From NCBI RefSeq assembly GCF_018129985.1, contig NZ_JAFCKT010000002.1:310001-374000 (forward strand): a DNA stretch of 64,000 bases, read 5' to 3'. The translations under genes were made by a program, and so were the position numbers. This stretch comes from Bradyrhizobium sp. SZCCT0148. GTDB lineage: Bacteria > Pseudomonadota > Alphaproteobacteria > Rhizobiales > Xanthobacteraceae. Shown one piece after another: positions 54,491 through 64,000 of the stretch. The notes under the pieces were generated by a model. The model worked only from the letters and a program-made list of their open reading frames with translations, was not told where the DNA came from and did no database searches. Numbering within the stretch: the stretch's first letter is position 1; each line of letters starts with the position of its first letter.

Positions 54491-56023
54491 TCAGGCCTTT
54501 GGCGGACTTTGGGGCGGTGGGACGTTCGCGAGATACCAGTCGCGCAGGGAGCTCAGCGCGGGATGCGCCAGCGAGCGCTGGAGATAGGTCCAGATCCGCG
54601 GCTGGTGACGCAGGTAGTGCGGCTTGCCGTCGCGGCGGTTGAGGCGGGCGAAGGTGCCGAGCAGCCGCGTGTTCCGCTGTGCCGACATGATGGCATAGAG
54701 CTCGGCGAAGCCGGCCGGATCGAAGCCGGCATCGGCAGCGCGCCGCGCCTTGATGTAGCGCGACAGCAGCGTCAGCTCGACGCTCTCGGGCACGTCGATG
54801 CGGGCGTCCTGGAGCAGCGACACCACGTCGTAGGATTGCGGCCCCAGCACGGTGTCCTGAAAATCGATCACGCCGACGCGCGCGATGCCGGTGCGATCCG
54901 CAAGCCAGATCAGGTTGGGCGAGTGATAGTCGCGGATGATCCACGTCTTCGGCGCGGACTGCGGTTTCTGCAGCAGCTCGCGCCACATCGCGAAGAATTC
55001 GGAGCGCGCCGCCGCGCTCAGCGGCGCGTTGCGATCGGGCAGGTACCATTCCGGCATCAGGCCGATCTCGATCAGCAGCGCCTCGGTATCGAAGACAGGT
55101 ATGGCGTAGGTCTGATCCGCCAGCGGCAGCGTGTCCGGCAGCGTCTTGCCGTGGAGCGCGGCCAGCACATCTGTCGCGGCCTCGTAGCGCTCGGCGATCG
55201 GGCGTGGCGGGTCGCCTTCGACCACGCCTTCGCTGCCGAAATCCTCGGTGATCAGGAAGCCATGGTCGAGGTCGGCATGGTGGATGATCGGCGCCGAGAT
55301 GCCCTGCGCACGCAGGCCTTCGTCGATCGCGACGAACGGTCTGACGTTCTCGGCGAGATGCACCGCGGCGCTGTAGGATTTCCCGTTGTAGGTCGCGGCA
55401 CCATCCGGACGCTGCGGAAAGTTCATGAGGATGACGATCTCGTCGTCGCGCAGGAGTCGCGCATAGGATCGGGTCGAGGCATCGCCGGCCATGCGTCGAC
55501 GCGTCGATTCGAGATAGCCTGACGCATCGAGGAATTCGCGCAGCGCCTGCAGCCGCGCGACGGTGGCGGCGCTCTTGCCGTAACCGGTGATGTCGGCAGC
55601 GCGCGCGTTCGAGCCCAGTGCCGGGCGATGCGTCAGCGAAATGTCGATGCGGTCCTGCGGCATCGCCGACGGCGCACGCTCCGGCCATTCGATCAGGACC
55701 AGCGTGGCATCGGGCAGCGGCGACATCCCGATCTCCTCGAGCTCGCTCTCGTCCTCGACGCGGTAGAGATCGGCGTGCACCACCGGAAACGGCGGCAGCT
55801 CGTAGCCCTGCAGCAGCGTGAAGGTCGGGCTCGGCACTTCCAGCGTCTCGTCGCCGGCGAGGTAGCGGATCAGCGCGCGGGCGGCCGCGGTCTTGCCGGC
55901 GCCGAGGTCGCCGGTGAGCGTGATGACGTCGCCGGGGCCGACCAGCAGCGCGAGGTCGGCCATCAATTGCGCGGTGGCCGTCTCGTTGTGAAGCGCGACG
56001 GAGAATGTGGCGGGCGCGCTCAT
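54491..56023 (-). CDS. Fusion of TsaE ATPase and AmgK-like sugar kinase
   Basis: 510 residues. Residues 1-150 are TsaE: Walker A GDLGAGKTAAARALIR, PSPTFTLLQGYE and the ADLYRVEDESELEEIG acidic motif, used in threonylcarbamoyl-adenosine (t6A37) tRNA modification. Residues about 165-510 are an aminoglycoside-phosphotransferase-type kinase: MAGDASTRSYARL, LITEDFG, IIRDYHSPNLIW (catalytic Asp and Asn) and VIDFQD (metal Asp). This resembles AmgK, the anomeric MurNAc/GlcNAc kinase that feeds MurU encoded two genes downstream. The two activities are unrelated, so the fusion is notable, though it is known from related genera. Overlaps divL by 4 bp. Confidence 0.9.
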   Translation of the reverse strand: MSAPATFSVALHNETATAQLMADLALLVGPGDVITLTGDLGAGKTAAARALIRYLAGDETLEVPSPTFTLLQGYELPPFPVVHADLYRVEDESELEEIGMSPLPDATLVLIEWPERAPSAMPQDRIDISLTHRPALGSNARAADITGYGKSAATVARLQALREFLDASGYLESTRRRMAGDASTRSYARLLRDDEIVILMNFPQRPDGAATYNGKSYSAAVHLAENVRPFVAIDEGLRAQGISAPIIHHADLDHGFLITEDFGSEGVVEGDPPRPIAERYEAATDVLAALHGKTLPDTLPLADQTYAIPVFDTEALLIEIGLMPEWYLPDRNAPLSAAARSEFFAMWRELLQKPQSAPKTWIIRDYHSPNLIWLADRTGIARVGVIDFQDTVLGPQSYDVVSLLQDARIDVPESVELTLLSRYIKARRAADAGFDPAGFAELYAIMSAQRNTRLLGTFARLNRRDGKPHYLRHQPRIWTYLQRSLAHPALSSLRDWYLANVPPPQSPPKA

Positions 56024-58524
56024 TCGGCGGCGTCGCGATGCGCCGCCTGGTCGGTCGGGAAGTCGCAGATCACGACCGTGCCCCGGCCGACGATCGAATC
56101 CACCCGCACGCTGCCGCCATGCAGCTCGACGAACGAGCGCACCAGCGACAGGCCGAGCCCGGCGCCGCGGTGACGCGAGCCCTGCGAGCGGCTTTCGAAC
56201 CAGTTGAACACCTTGTCCTTCATGTCGGCAGGTATTCCAGGCCCGGAATCTGTCACGGTGAAGACCACGCTGCGCTCGGTGCGCCGCGCGCTGATGCCGA
56301 CGGTGGAATCCTGTGGAGAAAACCCGACGGCGTTGGCGAGGAGGTTATAGAGCACCTGCACCACGCGCTTCTCGTCGCCGGAGAAGCTACCGATGTCGGG
56401 CGCGATGTCGACCTTGAGACGGATGCGGTCGGTGGCGAGCCGGTCCTGGATGCCCTCGGCGGCGAGCTCGATGGCCTTGCTGACGTCGACCGGGCCGAGT
56501 TCCAGCTTCATGGCGCCGGCGTCGATGGTCGCGAGATCCAGGATGTTGTTGGTCAGCGCCAGCAGCGCGTTGGTCGATTTGGTGACGTAGTCGAGATATT
56601 CGGCCTGCTTCGGCGTCAGCGGCCCGGTCGAGGGATCGCTGAGGAAATGCGCGAAGCCGATGATGGTGGTGAGCGGCGAGCGCAGCTCGTAGGAGACGTG
56701 GTGGACGAAATCCACCTTCATCTGGTCGGCGGCCTCGAGCGCCTCGTTGCGCTCGCGCAGCGCGCGCTCGACGTTCTCGGTGTCGGTGATGTCCTGGAAC
56801 GTCAGCATGGTGGCGCCGTCATGCAGCGGGCGGATCATGCCGTCGAGCACGCTGCCGTCCTTGCGCTCCAGCTTCAGCGGCACGTCGGCGCGGCTCTCGA
56901 TCGAGGTGACGGCCTCGCGGATCTGGCGCCAGACCGCGGGGTCGTCGAACAGCTGATGGCACCAGCCTTCCACCGTCTGGATGTGCGGCTCGTCGCGCAT
57001 GGCATCGCTCGACAGCTTCCACATCCGGACGAAGGCCGGATTGAACAATTGCGCCTTGCCGTTGCTGCCGAACACCGCGACGCCCTCGGCGAGGCTGTCC
57101 AGCGTCTCGCGCTGGACCCGGATCATGCCGTCGAAGCGGCGGGCGAGCTCGAGGCTCTCGGTGACGTCGTCGAACAGATAGGTGACGCCGCCTTCCGGGT
57201 TCGGCGTGGTGACGACCGAGAGCGCGCGGCCGTCGGGCAGGTACCAGGTGTCCTTGGTTGTCTCGACCGCGCGATAGGCCTCGTGCAGCTTGGATTTCCA
57301 GGCGCGGAAGTCGGGCTGCTCCGGTAGTTTTCGCGCCGCGCGGAGCTTGTCCAGCACGCTGGAATCGTCGGGATTGGCGTCGAGGAAGGCGCGGTCGAGG
57401 TCCCACAGCCGGCGGTAGGAATCGTTGTAGAAGGCGAGCCGGCGCTGGCCGTCGAACACGGCAACGCCGGAGGAGAGCTGGTCGAGCGTGCGGCGATGCG
57501 CCTCCGCCATCCGCACCAGCGCCGAGCTGAGCGCATCCGCCTCGCTGGCGTCGATGGCGACGCCGACGCTGCCGCGGCCGACATTGACCGCGCGCACGTC
57601 GTAGATTCGCCGCTCGCCGCTGACCACGATCGGCAGGCGCGCATTGAAATTGGCGGTGTCCTTCAGTCCCCGCTCCATGGCGGTGCGGTCGGCGCTGTCG
57701 AGCAGCTCCAGCTTGCGCTCCTGCGCATCGGTGACGTTGTTCGCCTCGGTGGCGCGGACATAGGCCGGGTTGGCGTAGGTCAGCGCGCCGTTCTCGCCCT
57801 TGGCCCAGATCGGCCAGGGTGCGTTGGCGGCGAAGCCGCGCAGCATCTCGGTCTCGTCGGAGAGCGCGTTGTAGCGCAGATTGGTCTCGGCCAGATCGCG
57901 GCGCAGCCCCGACAGTTCGCGAATCCGGACAATGGCCTGGCCGCCGATGGCGCGGCCGATGGCCTCGAGCGTGTGGCCATGCGCGGTCGTGAGGGTCAGC
58001 TGGAACCCGTCGCCGCGGTCACGCAGCGCATCGACGGCATGATCCATCTGAAGCGCGGGTTCCGGCGGCAGCCAGGTTCCGAAGGCGAGCACGCGTTGCG
58101 GCGAGGAGTCGCGCGGCAGCACCATCGAGACGTCGCCGAAGATCTGCGCGCGATTGTCGCCGGCGGGCCACGAGATCAGGATCTGCGGCTCGGCGAACAG
58201 CAGCGCGCCGAAGCGGTCGGCCTGCAGCTGGAGTTCCCCGATTCGAGCACGCAGCCGCGCCTCGTTCTTCGCCGTGCGCACGCGCGTGCGCATCAACAGG
58301 ATCGCGGCCATCACCGAGAAGCCGAGCAAGGCCAGCGCGGTGGCGAGCACCGCGAGTTCCTGCCGGTTGAAATCCAGCATGATGGAGAGGGTGTCGATGA
58401 GGTCGGCGGCCTCGGCCGGCGCAGCCGGCAGCAGCGCTGCAAGAGCGCCTCCCAACAGGCCGTTGCGCACGAGAGATGTGCACGACAGCAGCGTCCGACG
58501 CATCGACACGATCACGCCTGACAT
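56020..58524 (-). CDS. divL: DivL-like tyrosine pseudokinase (cell-cycle regulator)
   Basis: 834 residues from ATG 58524 (MSGVIVSMRRTLL). Two N-terminal hydrophobic segments are followed by several PAS-type domains (about residues 110-570). The dimerisation helix reads FVHHVSYELRSPLTTIIGF: the position of the phospho-accepting His is Tyr612, as in Caulobacter DivL. The ATP domain keeps the N-box (LYNLLANAVGFSP) and DSGPGIP and GAGLGLSLV glycine boxes. In Caulobacter DivL works through CckA and DivK to control CtrA. It heads the divL-tsaE/amgK-PilZ-murU group. Orthology is inferred from the Tyr and from gene order. Confidence 0.85.
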   Translation of the reverse strand: MSGVIVSMRRTLLSCTSLVRNGLLGGALAALLPAAPAEAADLIDTLSIMLDFNRQELAVLATALALLGFSVMAAILLMRTRVRTAKNEARLRARIGELQLQADRFGALLFAEPQILISWPAGDNRAQIFGDVSMVLPRDSSPQRVLAFGTWLPPEPALQMDHAVDALRDRGDGFQLTLTTAHGHTLEAIGRAIGGQAIVRIRELSGLRRDLAETNLRYNALSDETEMLRGFAANAPWPIWAKGENGALTYANPAYVRATEANNVTDAQERKLELLDSADRTAMERGLKDTANFNARLPIVVSGERRIYDVRAVNVGRGSVGVAIDASEADALSSALVRMAEAHRRTLDQLSSGVAVFDGQRRLAFYNDSYRRLWDLDRAFLDANPDDSSVLDKLRAARKLPEQPDFRAWKSKLHEAYRAVETTKDTWYLPDGRALSVVTTPNPEGGVTYLFDDVTESLELARRFDGMIRVQRETLDSLAEGVAVFGSNGKAQLFNPAFVRMWKLSSDAMRDEPHIQTVEGWCHQLFDDPAVWRQIREAVTSIESRADVPLKLERKDGSVLDGMIRPLHDGATMLTFQDITDTENVERALRERNEALEAADQMKVDFVHHVSYELRSPLTTIIGFAHFLSDPSTGPLTPKQAEYLDYVTKSTNALLALTNNILDLATIDAGAMKLELGPVDVSKAIELAAEGIQDRLATDRIRLKVDIAPDIGSFSGDEKRVVQVLYNLLANAVGFSPQDSTVGISARRTERSVVFTVTDSGPGIPADMKDKVFNWFESRSQGSRHRGAGLGLSLVRSFVELHGGSVRVDSIVGRGTVVICDFPTDQAAHRDAAE

Positions 58525-58713
58525 AGTTGCCCCAAGACCGCACGAATTTGCACGCGGCGACCCCCGTCGCGCGCGAATCAAATGACAATACCCCCACCGT
58601 GACTCCGCCGGTAAGAGTCCAGATCGTGAACGCAAAGGCGGCCCCAAAAAAATGCGGGGCGCGGGTTCCCGGTCACATGGTTCTGCGGCTGATTCGCTTG
58701 AAATTGCCTTGCG

Positions 58714-59161
<448 letters not shown>

Positions 59162-59172
<11 letters not shown>

Positions 59173-60616
59173 GATGCGGACTCCCGGATTTGCCGGTCAC
59201 GCTCTCGGCGATATGCGCGACCAGTTCGACGGCGACCTGTTCCTTGGTCATCACCGGCCAGGAATCAACGGTGATCTCGCCGTTCTTCTCAGCATTCTTG
59301 CTGATGAGATGGACGGTGTTGCGGTCGCCGCCCATCACGCCGGTGGCTGGCGAGACGTCATTGGCGACGATCCAGTCGCAGCCCTTGCGGGCGAGCTTTG
59401 ACTTGGCGTTGTCGATCAGGTGCTCGGTCTCGGCGGCAAAGCCGATCACCAGCGGCGGACGCTGGTCGGTCAGCTTCGAGATGGTGGCGAGGATGTCGGG
59501 GTTCTCGACCAGCTGAAGCGGCGGCATGCCGGCCGAGGTCTTCTTCAGCTTCTGCTCGCCTTCGCTCGCAACGCGCCAGTCGGCGACGGCGGCGGCGAAG
59601 ATCGCGATGTCGGCCGGAAGCGAGGCCTGCACCTGCTCAAGCATCTGGCGCGCCGATTCGACGTGCTTGACCGTGACGCCCTGGGGATCGTCGAGATCGA
59701 CCGGGCCGCTCACCAGAATCACCTCGGCACCGGCGGCCTGCGCCGCGGCAGCAATGGCAAACCCCTGCTTGCCCGAGGAGCGGTTGGCGATGTAGCGCAC
59801 CGGATCGATCGGCTCGTGGGTGGGACCTGCGGTGATCAGCACGCGCTTGCCGGCGAGCGGCTTCGGCACCGGCGGCCGCAGCAGCCGCTCGGCGGCAGTG
59901 GCGATCTCGATCGCTTCCGACATGCGGCCGATTCCGGCTTCGCCCGCTTCAGCCATCTCGCCGGAATTCGGCCCGATCAGCACGACGCCGTCGCGCTGCA
60001 GCTGCGTCACGTTGCGTCGGGTCGCCGCGTTATTCCACATCAGCGGATTCATCGCCGGCGCCAACAGCACCTTGCGGTTGGTCGCGAGCAGGATGGCGCT
60101 GGCGAGATCGTCGGCATGGCCGTTCGCCATCTTCGCCATCAGGTCGGCGGTGGCCGGCGCCACCACGATCAGGTCGCAGTCGCGCGCGAGCCTGATATGG
60201 CCGGCGTCGAACTCGCTCTGGGGATCGAACAGGTCGGTATAGACGCGCTCATGCGACAGCGCGCTCGCCGCCAGCGGCGTGACGAATTGCTGGGCCGCCT
60301 TGGTCAGGACGCAGCGGACCTCGATGCGGCGCTCCTTCAGCCTGCGGATCAGGTCGAGCGATTTATAGGCCGCGATGCCGCCGCCGATGATCAGGGTGAC
60401 GCTGGCCTCGGGAAGGGCGCTGGTGCGCTGGAGCGTGGGGGCGGCGGATGCCGCAGGCGGCGCCGAAAACGGCGTCAGAGGCTCCTCGCGGCCCCCGATC
60501 AGCTCCCGCAGGATGACCCGGACCTCTTCCTCGACGGACCTGCGATTCTTGGCCGAGCGCAGCCGAAGATAGGTTTTGACGTGTTCGTCGAGCTTGCGGA
60601 TGGTCAGGCTTGCCAC
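59162..60616 (-). CDS. coaBC: CoaBC with an N-terminal ribbon-helix-helix domain
   Basis: 484 residues. Residues 1-40 ([20 protein letters not shown]...[12 protein letters not shown]) look like a FitA/VapB-type ribbon-helix-helix DNA-binding domain, followed by a Pro/Ala-rich linker. Residues about 70-245 are the phosphopantothenoylcysteine decarboxylase ([20 protein letters not shown] flavin motif, [15 protein letters not shown]). The rest is the ligase ([36 protein letters not shown]). Two steps of coenzyme A synthesis. The DNA-binding domain plus two perfect palindromes upstream suggest autoregulation. It lies 68 bp after ubiB. Confidence 0.93.
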
Positions 60617-60629
60617 GGCGCCACTCCAG

Positions 60630-60675
60630 CATGAATGATGGCGATGCTATCATTCATGTGATTGCAATGCAATCA
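60630..60675 (-). promoter_or_regulatory. Two adjacent palindromes upstream of coaBC
   Basis: CATGAATGAT (60630-60639) and ATCATTCATG (60649-60658) are exact complements around a 9-bp centre, and TGATTGCA-a-TGCAATCA (60659-60675) is a perfect second palindrome immediately next to it. They lie 14 to 59 bp before the coaBC start, in a 67-bp gap after ubiB. They are good operator candidates for a ribbon-helix-helix protein. Confidence 0.6.
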
Positions 60676-60683
60676 ATGGCCCG

Positions 60684-62258
60684 TCAAAGATTCCTGACGG
60701 CGATCAGGATGCCGATGAAGGTCGCGGCGATGATCCAGAGCGCGACGGTGCGCCAGCGGTTCTTGCGGCCCTCGCTGCGGCCCATCGCGGCGATGCTCTC
60801 GGGCGACAGCCGGATGCCCTCGCGCGTCATGGTCTCGAGCTGTTCCAGCACCTTCACCGACCGTTCGGCGATCTCGGGCAGGCGCATCAGCACGCGCGCG
60901 ATGTCTCCGGTCCCGGCGAGCGCGCCCTGCACCCGGCCGATCGGCCCGAGATTGCGCTCGATCCATTCACGCACCACGGGGTCGGCGATCTTCCAGATGT
61001 CGAGCTTGGGATCGAAGCCGCGCGCCACGCCCTCCACCACCACCATGGTCTTCTGCAGCAGGATCAGTTCGGGCCGCGTGGTCATGTCGAACAGGCCGGT
61101 GACCTCGAGCAGCAGCGTCAACAGCCGCGCCATCGAGATCTCTTCCGCCGTGCGGTTGTGGATCGGCTCGCCGATGGCGCGGATGGCTTGCGCGAAATTC
61201 TCGACCGAATGATGCGCGGGCACGTAGCCCGCCTCGAAATGCACCTCCGCCACGCGGCGATAGTCGCGGGTGATGAAGCCAAGCAGGATCTCCGCGAGGA
61301 ACCTCCGCTCCTTCATGCCGAGCCGGCCCATGATGCCGAAATCGACCGCAACGAGTCGTCCCGCGTCATCCAGGAACAGGTTGCCTGGATGCATGTCGGC
61401 GTGGAAGAAACCGTCGCGCAGCGCGTGGCGCAGGAAACTCTGGATCACCTTGCGGCCGAGATCGGGCAGGTCGACCTGCGCCTCTGCAAGCCGCTTGTGA
61501 TCGTTCAGCGCGATGCCGTCGATCCACTCCATCGTCAGCACGTTGTGCGTGGTGCGGTCCCAGTCGACTTCAGGCACGCGAAAATCGGGATCGTCGCGCG
61601 TGTTCTCGGCCATCTCCGACAGCGCCGCAGCTTCCAGCCGCAGGTCCATCTCCATCGCGACCGAGCGCGACATGGTGTTGATGACCTCGATCAGGCGCAG
61701 CCGCCGCGCCTCGGACGAATAGGCTTCGGCCTTGTGGGCGACGAAGAAGAAATCGGAGAGGTCGCGGCGGAACCGCGCGGCCACGTTCGGCCGCAGCACC
61801 TTCACGGCGACCGCCTTGCGAACGCCGTTGCGCAGGACCTCGCCGCGATGCACCTGCGCGATCGACGCGGCCGCGACCGGCGGGCCGAGGCTCGCAAAGA
61901 CGTCCGTCAGCGGTCGTTCCAGCGAGGTCGCGATCGCAGCTTCCGCTTCGGCCTGCGCGAACGGCGGCAGCCGGTCCTGGAGACTTTCCAGGTCGCGCGC
62001 CATGGCAACGCCGACGACGTCGGGACGCGTCGCCAGAAATTGCCCGAGCTTGAGATAGGCCGGGCCCATCCGCGTCAGGGCGCGGGACATCCTTGGCCCG
62101 TCCTTGGGGCCGCGTCGCTCGACCAGGCGTGCCAGCTTCAGCGCAAGCTGTCCCGGCGGCGGCACCAGGCTCGGATCGACCGAACCGAACACGCCCTCGC
62201 GCGCAAACACGAACGCGGCGCGGATCAGGCGCGAAATGTGGGTGAAGGCAGAGATCAC
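60684..62258 (-). CDS. ubiB: Ubiquinone biosynthesis protein UbiB
   Basis: 524 residues from GTG 62258, overlapping the ubiE stop (GTGA); the longer open frame to 62510 runs into ubiE and is not used. ABC1/UbiB atypical kinase: the [12 protein letters not shown] (KxGQ-like) region, [13 protein letters not shown] (A-rich loop), [10 protein letters not shown] (Lys), [15 protein letters not shown] and VDFGIMGRL. Two C-terminal membrane segments. Needed for coenzyme Q synthesis in vivo. Confidence 0.93.
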   Translation of the reverse strand: MISAFTHISRLIRAAFVFAREGVFGSVDPSLVPPPGQLALKLARLVERRGPKDGPRMSRALTRMGPAYLKLGQFLATRPDVVGVAMARDLESLQDRLPPFAQAEAEAAIATSLERPLTDVFASLGPPVAAASIAQVHRGEVLRNGVRKAVAVKVLRPNVAARFRRDLSDFFFVAHKAEAYSSEARRLRLIEVINTMSRSVAMEMDLRLEAAALSEMAENTRDDPDFRVPEVDWDRTTHNVLTMEWIDGIALNDHKRLAEAQVDLPDLGRKVIQSFLRHALRDGFFHADMHPGNLFLDDAGRLVAVDFGIMGRLGMKERRFLAEILLGFITRDYRRVAEVHFEAGYVPAHHSVENFAQAIRAIGEPIHNRTAEEISMARLLTLLLEVTGLFDMTTRPELILLQKTMVVVEGVARGFDPKLDIWKIADPVVREWIERNLGPIGRVQGALAGTGDIARVLMRLPEIAERSVKVLEQLETMTREGIRLSPESIAAMGRSEGRKNRWRTVALWIIAATFIGILIAVRNL

Positions 62259-63016
62259 AAACGCCAGCCCGAATGCAGTGCGACGATTCCGCCCGACAAT
62301 GTCTGCCAGCTGACGCGGGCGAAGCCGGCGTCGCGGATCATGTCGGCGAAGGCGTTGGGTTTCGGAAACCTGCGGATGGACTCGACGAGATATTGGTAGG
62401 ACTCGGCATCGCCCGTGATCATGCGGCCGAGCGGCGGGATCACCTTGAACGAGAACAGATCGTAGATCCTGTCGAGCCCGGGCATCTCGACGGTGGAGAA
62501 TTCCAGGCACAGGAAGCGGCTGCCGGGCTTGAGCACGCGATGGGCCTCGCGCAGCGCAAGATCGATCCGGGGCACGTTGCGAATGCCGAAAGCGATCGTA
62601 TATGCGTCGAAGCTGCGATCGGCGAAGGCGAGCGCTTCGGCGTTGCCCTCGACGAAATCGACCCGGGTTTCGAGATGGCGCTTCGCGGCGCGCTCGCGGC
62701 CCACGGCCAGCATGTCGGTGTTGATGTCGCAGACGGTGGCATGGAAGCCCGTACCCGCGGCCTTGGCGGCGCGGAACGAAATGTCGCCGGTGCCGCCGGC
62801 CACGTCGAGCAGCGCGAACGGCCGGTCGCCCCTCGGCGGGTCGAGCGCCGTGATCATGATGTCCTTCCAGACCCGGTGCAGGCCACCGGACATCAGATCG
62901 TTCATCAGATCATAGCGCGACGCCACGCTGTGAAACACATCGTTCACCAGCGTCTGCTTGTCCCCCAGGGGAACGTCCTTGAAGCCAAAATGCGTGGTTT
63001 CGCCCGGCCGATCCAT
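62255..63016 (-). CDS. ubiE: Demethylmenaquinone/2-polyprenylbenzoquinol methyltransferase
   Basis: 253 residues. SAM-binding [14 protein letters not shown], family signatures [18 protein letters not shown] and [22 protein letters not shown] are present. It C-methylates the ubiquinone ring. First gene of ubiE-ubiB-coaBC-dut; divergent from mutM. Confidence 0.96.
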   Translation of the reverse strand: MDRPGETTHFGFKDVPLGDKQTLVNDVFHSVASRYDLMNDLMSGGLHRVWKDIMITALDPPRGDRPFALLDVAGGTGDISFRAAKAAGTGFHATVCDINTDMLAVGRERAAKRHLETRVDFVEGNAEALAFADRSFDAYTIAFGIRNVPRIDLALREAHRVLKPGSRFLCLEFSTVEMPGLDRIYDLFSFKVIPPLGRMITGDAESYQYLVESIRRFPKPNAFADMIRDAGFARVSWQTLSGGIVALHSGWRL

Positions 63017-63097
63017 TACTCTACTCCACTGGGCGAACCATAGCGCGCCCGCCGCAATGGCGCTATCACACCGCCCTCATAAGGTGAATGCCTGACC

Positions 63098-63997
63098 ATG
63101 CCTGAATTGCCCGAAGTCGAGACCGTCCGCCGCGGCCTTCAGCCGGTGATGGAGGGCGCGAAAATCCTGGTCGCGGAGGCCCGCCGGCCGGATCTGCGCT
63201 TTCCGTTCCAGCCGGATTTCGTGGCGCGGCTGCAGGGGCAGGTCGTCACGGGGCTCGGCCGCCGTGCAAAATATCTCATGGCCGATCTCGCCTCCGGCGA
63301 CGTGCTCTTGATGCATCTGGGCATGTCGGGCTCGTTCCGCGTCATCAAGCCGGACAACGAGGCGGCGCCCGGCGAGTTTCACTATCCGAGGGGGAAGGAT
63401 TCCACGCACGACCACGTGCTGTTTCGGATGTCCTCCGGCGCGGACATCGTCTTCAACGACCCGCGGCGCTTCGGTTACATGAAAGTGATCGCACGTCACG
63501 CGCTCGAAGATGAGCCGCTGCTGCGCGACCTCGGCCCCGAGCCGCTCGGCAACGAATTCGACGCCGCGATGCTGGCGCGGTCCTGCGAAGGCAAAATGAC
63601 CAGCCTGAAGGCCGCGCTGCTCGACCAGCGCGTGGTCGCGGGGCTCGGCAACATCTATGTCTGCGAAGCCCTGCATCGCTCGCATCTGTCGCCGCGCCGC
63701 ATCGCGGCGACGCTCGCGACCAAGGGTCGCAAGGGTGTCGGCGGCGGCGAGCCCACCGATCATGCGAAGCGTCTGGTGAGTGCGATCCACACCGTGCTGA
63801 ACGACGCCATCAAGGCCGGCGGCTCGTCCTTGCGCGACCATCGCCAGACTTCGGGCGAGCTCGGCTATTTCCAGCACTCCTTCAAGGTCTACGACCGCGA
63901 AGGCGAGACCTGCAAGACGCCGGGGTGCGGCGGCACGGTCAAGCGGTTCACGCAGAATGGCCGATCGACGTTCTGGTGTCCGAAATGTCAGAAATGA
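63098..63997 (+). CDS. mutM: Formamidopyrimidine-DNA glycosylase
   Basis: 299 residues, complete. The catalytic N-terminus is [10 protein letters not shown] (Pro1 nucleophile, Glu2 after Met removal). The H2TH region has [20 protein letters not shown], and the C-terminal zinc finger has CKTPGCGG...FWCPKCQK with four cysteines. It removes 8-oxoguanine and formamidopyrimidines. It starts 81 bp from the divergent ubiE gene. Confidence 0.97.
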   Translation: MPELPEVETVRRGLQPVMEGAKILVAEARRPDLRFPFQPDFVARLQGQVVTGLGRRAKYLMADLASGDVLLMHLGMSGSFRVIKPDNEAAPGEFHYPRGKDSTHDHVLFRMSSGADIVFNDPRRFGYMKVIARHALEDEPLLRDLGPEPLGNEFDAAMLARSCEGKMTSLKAALLDQRVVAGLGNIYVCEALHRSHLSPRRIAATLATKGRKGVGGGEPTDHAKRLVSAIHTVLNDAIKAGGSSLRDHRQTSGELGYFQHSFKVYDREGETCKTPGCGGTVKRFTQNGRSTFWCPKCQK

Positions 63998-64000
63998 GAG

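Overview
The window is about 64 kb of GC-rich DNA from an alphaproteobacterium of the Bradyrhizobium/Rhodopseudomonas group (order Hyphomicrobiales). This rests on the gene order lptC-lptA-lptB-rpoN-hpf-ptsN, trpFBA-accD-folC, aroA-cmk-rpsA and divL-tsaE/amgK-PilZ-murU-addBA-trxA, on protein sequences I recognise as typical of that group, and on palindromic intergenic repeats of the kinds seen there. Nearly everything after about 6.2 kb is ordinary chromosomal backbone.

Bases 1 to about 6,200 are an accessory region with a different texture. It holds the end of a zinc-ribbon ORF, an exported caspase-like (C14) protein gene split by a one-base frameshift near 1542, a second small gene also frameshifted near 2237, a serine recombinase with a small unknown partner, and an orphan group II-like reverse transcriptase (RT). 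About 1 kb of apparently non-coding, hairpin-rich DNA precedes the RT and contains two identical 138-bp direct repeats 364 bp apart. This is the best candidate for an undescribed system: an RT that may work with a structured upstream RNA.

6.2-19 kb: a small exported Cys-rich protein, an MFS transporter, a YadA-like trimeric autotransporter with about fifteen 16-residue repeats, a coupled exported protein, a HAD-like/UbiA prenyltransferase, nrnC, the lipopolysaccharide transport genes lptC-lptA-lptB, then rpoN, hpf and ptsN (nitrogen PTS). 19-31 kb: a TetR-controlled molybdenum hydroxylase operon with a perfect palindromic operator; an hsp20-DUF1150 heat-shock operon with a possible RNA thermometer; the ugpBAEC glycerol-3-phosphate importer behind a Pho-box-like site; a CaiB-type CoA-transferase; and divergent ohr/ohrR with two palindromic operators.

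31-45 kb: GIY-YIG protein, tRNA-Ala(GGC), a FYDLN acidic protein, aroA-cmk-rpsA, sppA, ihfB, lapA-like, trpF-trpB-trpA, accD-folC, a metallophosphoesterase and an ATP-dependent DNA ligase. 45-59 kb (minus strand): divL (pseudokinase with Tyr in place of the phospho-accepting His), a TsaE-AmgK fusion, a PilZ protein, murU-like, addB, addA and trxA, linking cell-cycle control, tRNA t6A modification, cell-wall recycling and double-strand-break repair. 59-64 kb: ubiE-ubiB-coaBC-dut on the minus strand, with mutM divergent. CoaBC carries an N-terminal ribbon-helix-helix (FitA-like) domain and two perfect palindromes lie just upstream of its gene, suggesting autoregulation of a CoA-biosynthesis enzyme.
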